This document shows, one piece after another, positions 60,872-64,000 of a stretch of DNA of 64,000 bases. A model generated the notes under the pieces. That model saw only the letters and a program-made list of their open reading frames with translations. It ran no database searches and was not told the origin of the DNA. Numbering within the stretch: the stretch's first letter is position 1; the number at the start of each line of letters is the position of its first letter. The position numbers were made by a program, and so were the translations under genes. The stretch lies in NCBI GenBank assembly GCA_035578155.1, contig JAPWDM010000005.1, forward strand, positions 39,518,108-39,582,107, given 5' to 3'. Source of the stretch: Brachynemurus nebulosus. Taxonomy: Eukaryota > Arthropoda > Insecta > Neuroptera > Myrmeleontidae.

Positions 60872-61566
60872 AACTAGCCGTACCCGTGACGTCGTTCGCG
60901 CAAAGAATTGTTAAAAACTCAATGAGAAGTATGTAAGTGTAATAATTATACAGAACTTGCAAAGAATAATAATTTTTGTCTAATGCATGCACATGCTCAA
61001 AATGGTTTTTCTATTTTCCCGTCGGAATGAGGAATTTTCCCGGAGTAAAAAATATCTCAAATGTTGACCCAAGTAATAGATTATCACCACACCAAATTTC
61101 ATCAAAATCCGTCCAATAGTTTTTAAGTAATACATACACATGCACAAAATGGTTTTTCTATTTGCCCGTGGAAATGAGGCATTTTTCCGGAGTAGAAAGT
61201 ATCTTAAATGTTGCCCTAGGTGATAAGTTAACACCACACCAAATTTTATTAAAATCCGTCCAATAGTTTTTGCCTAATATGTGCACATGCTCAAAATTGC
61301 TTTTCCATTTTCCCGTGGGAAGGAGAAATTTTCCCGGAGTAAAAAGTATTTTAGATGTTGACCCAGGTAATAAGTTATCATCACACCAAATTTCATAAAA
61401 TCCGTCAATAGTTTTTGCGTGATGCGTAAACAGACGGACGGACAAAAATTCTAAAAATCGCTGTTTTGGTATCTACATCGATAACTATTTACAGTACCAG
61501 TACAATTTTCAAAAAATATTCCATGTATAGAAATGGTCTCGTTACAATTTTATTAGATGTATAGAT
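60872..61566 (+). repeat. arthropod interspersed repeat with internal 147-bp tandem units
   Basis: Starts AACTAGCCGTACCCGTGACG and ends near TTTTATTAGATGTATAGAT, both typical of a repeat seen in many insect genomes (family not assigned). Inside, CAAAATGGTTTTTCTATTTT starts units at 60998, 61145 and 61292, a 147-bp period, each with CACCAAATTTCAT and AAATCCGTCCAATAGTTTT. The last unit runs into CAGACGGACGGACAAAAATT. Minus-strand frames across the units are products of the repetition. Confidence 0.8.
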
Positions 61567-62140
61567 TTCAAGAATATCGTCACATGTATTTTATGTATGC
61601 TTTTGTTTAATTTTCGGTGAAGTTAATGATCATATCATAGTTAGGAATATTTTTATAAAATTTCATAAGAATCGGAGCATTATTTAGAAAGTCAGATGCA
61701 GTTGAAAATAGTGATATCGAATACAATTTCCCGTTCTCTACCGCACCGCGTCGCTACCGCGCTTAAATAGACGTATTTCAACATGCAGTGGTGTTTCTGG
61801 AATTTTCCCTGAGATTTATAATTCTTATATTAGATTCTATTTTTAATTCTTTTCCATCATTTTTGAATTTATTATGGAAATATAGCAAAAGTAACGAAAT
61901 AAGGTAACGGAATAAAGTAACGAAAAAAGGTTATTGATCAAGCTGAAAGATTCCAAAATATTGCGCACAGCGGACTGCAGAGTAGCTTTTGTTAAACGTT
62001 TTCAACCGCTTGAAGTCGTTTCACAAAAATCAAATACAAAACGATTTTTATAGTATTTCCGTAGTCATAATTCCTTCTGGATACCATTCTAGAAATGTTA
62101 ATCAATTAAGCCAATAAAAAAACAAAAGGAAAAAATTTTT
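61567..62140. other. intergenic
   Basis: Nothing recognised. Confidence 0.4.
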
Positions 62141-62144
62141 TACC

Positions 62145-62735
62145 AAAGTGATGTAACGCCTTAAAATGAAATAACCTATCATCGTATTTAAAATTACCAA
62201 CATATTACCTATTTAGCATTAACAATTGATACTGAAACAAACTCTTGCGTTCTCCAAATTACAAATTACAAAATAATTTCTAATTACGTCTTGCATTAAT
62301 TACATTTGAAACGAAATTTCTTTTTGCTAGGCAGAGATGATCCTGTTTTAAAACATAATTGGCTTTTAAGCGATCAAATTTTATAGTAAATTAGGTAAAT
62401 TGTTTCCCCGTAATTACATTATTAACTACATTTAAACGACACCTTCAAATGCTAATAAAAATGATTGTAAAATAAAGACTAAATAGGTATTTACATACTT
62501 ACACAGTAATCTTTTTATTTGTATTCCGTATAAGAATTGGCAAAACGGAATACTTATGGAATCAGTTCAACATCCGTCTGTCGGTGGTCAGAGTGTTTTC
62601 TAAAACTATTCGGTGTGAAACTTTGAAATTCAGCACAGAGCTAGAATGTCGTGGCTTATTCATAGATGTGCAGTTGAATTCCGATTCTGAGGCTTAATTT
62701 CAAGTGGTAACCTGGAAAATGGGAAAAAAATAAGC
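62145..62735 (+). repeat. interspersed repeat, copy 2 (pair with 22075-22715)
   Basis: Matches 22075-22715 in opposite orientation, in ordered blocks such as GATGTAACGCCTTAA, GCTAATAAAAATGATTGTAA, AGGTATTTACATACTTACAC and TCAGCACAGAGCTAGAATGT. No open frame of note. Edges approximate. Confidence 0.7.
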
Positions 62736-62739
62736 AAGA

Positions 62740-64000
62740 GCCTAATTCCCTTGGTATATATAAAAGGAAATCTTGTTGACACATTTTACCTTGATCAAGA
62801 TTTTGTAAACTAATAATTATGTTAATGTTATGTTAGATATGTCTTTTTTTGAATTCGTTAGAAAATGAGTTACAGAAATTAAGGAAGAAGGATGAAATAA
62901 CTACTAAATCTACACACGAAAAGTATAAAAAATTTTTGCACACTCATAAGAATAGGTTACTTTTATATATTTCGTGCTTGTGAGCGTATCTACATATAGT
63001 AGAAATAAAAAAAAAAAAAAAAACCAAAAGATTCAAAGAAATTGACAAACAATCTCACTTACCCCGGCACCCACTTGATCACGCTCATAATACGTGGACT
63101 TACTTTAAAAATACACCTCTTTAAGGCAGTATTCTAGTCTAAAATTTTCTAAAATTCGATTCTTTTTGTTTCCTATACTTAAAATATAGACCTTTAAAAA
63201 TGTGTCCTTAAGAGAATATTGAAAAATTTTGAAAATATACGACGTTGTAGCCATTTTAATACGGTAGGTTTAGGTTTAAGATATTATACTTTAAAACTTG
63301 AAATGCATTTTTCTCAACACTACATTTGTCAAGCAGGGCGACTTGATATCTCGAGTTCTATATATCCAATCGACTTTAGTCTTTGGCATATACCTTTTTT
63401 TACATATACCGCGACTTTGACATATACCTTCAGTCCATGTTTCTTTATGGTACGAACTATGGATATTGCTTTGGATTTAATTTTCATTGTTTTAAAAAAA
63501 ATAGAAAGCTTTGACAAAAACTACCAAAAAGACACAAACAACCGCCATTTTTAGATTTTTTACATATTTTTTTTTTATTGTAGTTCCTACCAAAATGATA
63601 ACCTTTCTAAACTAGATTATTTTTATTTCTTTCGTTTCGGACGAACACAAATCCCAAAATTATCTCAACCCAGCAAATCACTTTTTAGCATGATTATTTT
63701 ATAATATTCTTAAAATATCAATAAATAGATGTTTAAAAAAATGTACAGTATTAATATTAATGGACTTTTTATTAATTTCTAAAAAAGCCTAAATTATTGC
63801 TCTCTATTCTAAAATACCTCCTTAAGTAATTATTATCCTTAATTGATTAGAATTTATTCATTCAAGTGAATACACTGTCAATTTCCGTTATGCTGACGAA
63901 GATGCAAAAGAGAAAACTGTGTAGATTTAAACAAGTTGGTTATAAGCAGTTTCTCTGTTTCCCTATACTCTCACATATAATATAAAATTAGAATTAAATA
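62740..64000. other. intergenic, AT-rich
   Basis: A 111-codon plus-strand frame at 63219-63554 and a minus-strand frame opposite it have no recognised motif. Poly-A at about 63007-63023. No feature called. Confidence 0.35.

Noticed and set aside
63219..63554. 111-codon frame with an opposing minus-strand frame
   Set aside because: No motif; opposing frames in AT-rich DNA are common by chance.

Overview
This window looks like AT-rich, gene-poor DNA from an arthropod, probably an insect. The evidence is the low GC content, long (TA)n microsatellites, an I-clade-like non-LTR retrotransposon with a TAA-repeat tail, irritans-type and other mariner remnants, a pogo/Tigger-like end, piggyBac-, PIF/Harbinger- and hAT-type non-autonomous elements, and an interspersed repeat familiar from many insect genomes. 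I cannot name the species. I find no convincing host protein-coding gene, rRNA or tRNA. One exon-like segment near 39.35 kb is the only hint that part of the window could be intronic.

Layout. 0-8 kb: a PIF/Harbinger-like element (374-1414) carries a broken MADF-domain gene and is itself interrupted by a small hAT-like element with its own 8-bp duplication. A hAT-like MITE follows at 3870-4248; its relative lies at 50690-51100 in the opposite orientation. A 5'-truncated non-LTR reverse-transcriptase fragment (4999-6396) has a perfect 13-bp target duplication. 8.3-13.7 kb: an apparently intact two-ORF retrotransposon (gag-like zinc-knuckle protein; endonuclease-RT-RNase H polyprotein) is the only clearly intact coding unit. 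14.9-19.6 kb: an almost identical 377-bp tandem duplication, a minisatellite, and a pogo-like terminus next to a 225-bp TA tract.

22-31 kb is the most complex part. A deleted mariner (22853-25997) has a 2.3-kb insertion in its 5' untranslated region, made of a TA-targeting repeat ('family M' here) that contains a 120-bp tandem satellite. Next comes a mariner 5' fragment. Then a multi-layer nest: a Tc1/pogo-like element (26939-30042) contains a hAT-like element (26965-29233), which contains one ordinary family-M copy, a 488-bp family-M foldback and a Tc1 transposase remnant. A separate foldback lies in the outer element. A hAT-like element follows at 30473-31252.

32-64 kb is a run of non-autonomous elements, each called from terminal repeats and target duplications: Tc1/mariner-like (32156-33138), a deleted mariner (33914-34453), a small element with TTA duplications (34487-34664) sharing its ends with a larger element at 59568 that carries an ORF remnant, a 991-bp foldback (35235-36225), hAT (38112-38553), an element rich in GTAACGTGAGTGACC (39716-41322), piggyBac (41785-42721), pogo-like (43320-43866), a palindrome-rich element (44761-45200), a family-M copy (46268-46792), a zinc-finger relic (about 51.9-52.05 kb), a hAT element (57701-58443) and a tandem-repeat-bearing interspersed repeat (60872-61566). 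The stretches between show no feature I can support.

Taken together, the window is a stratified transposon graveyard with one recent retrotransposon. Nothing here proves a new functional system. The most novel-looking items are family M with its asymmetric ends and foldback derivative, and the shared ends that tie a MITE to a widespread but, to me, unassigned arthropod ORF. All assignments are by eye; no database search or folding program was run.
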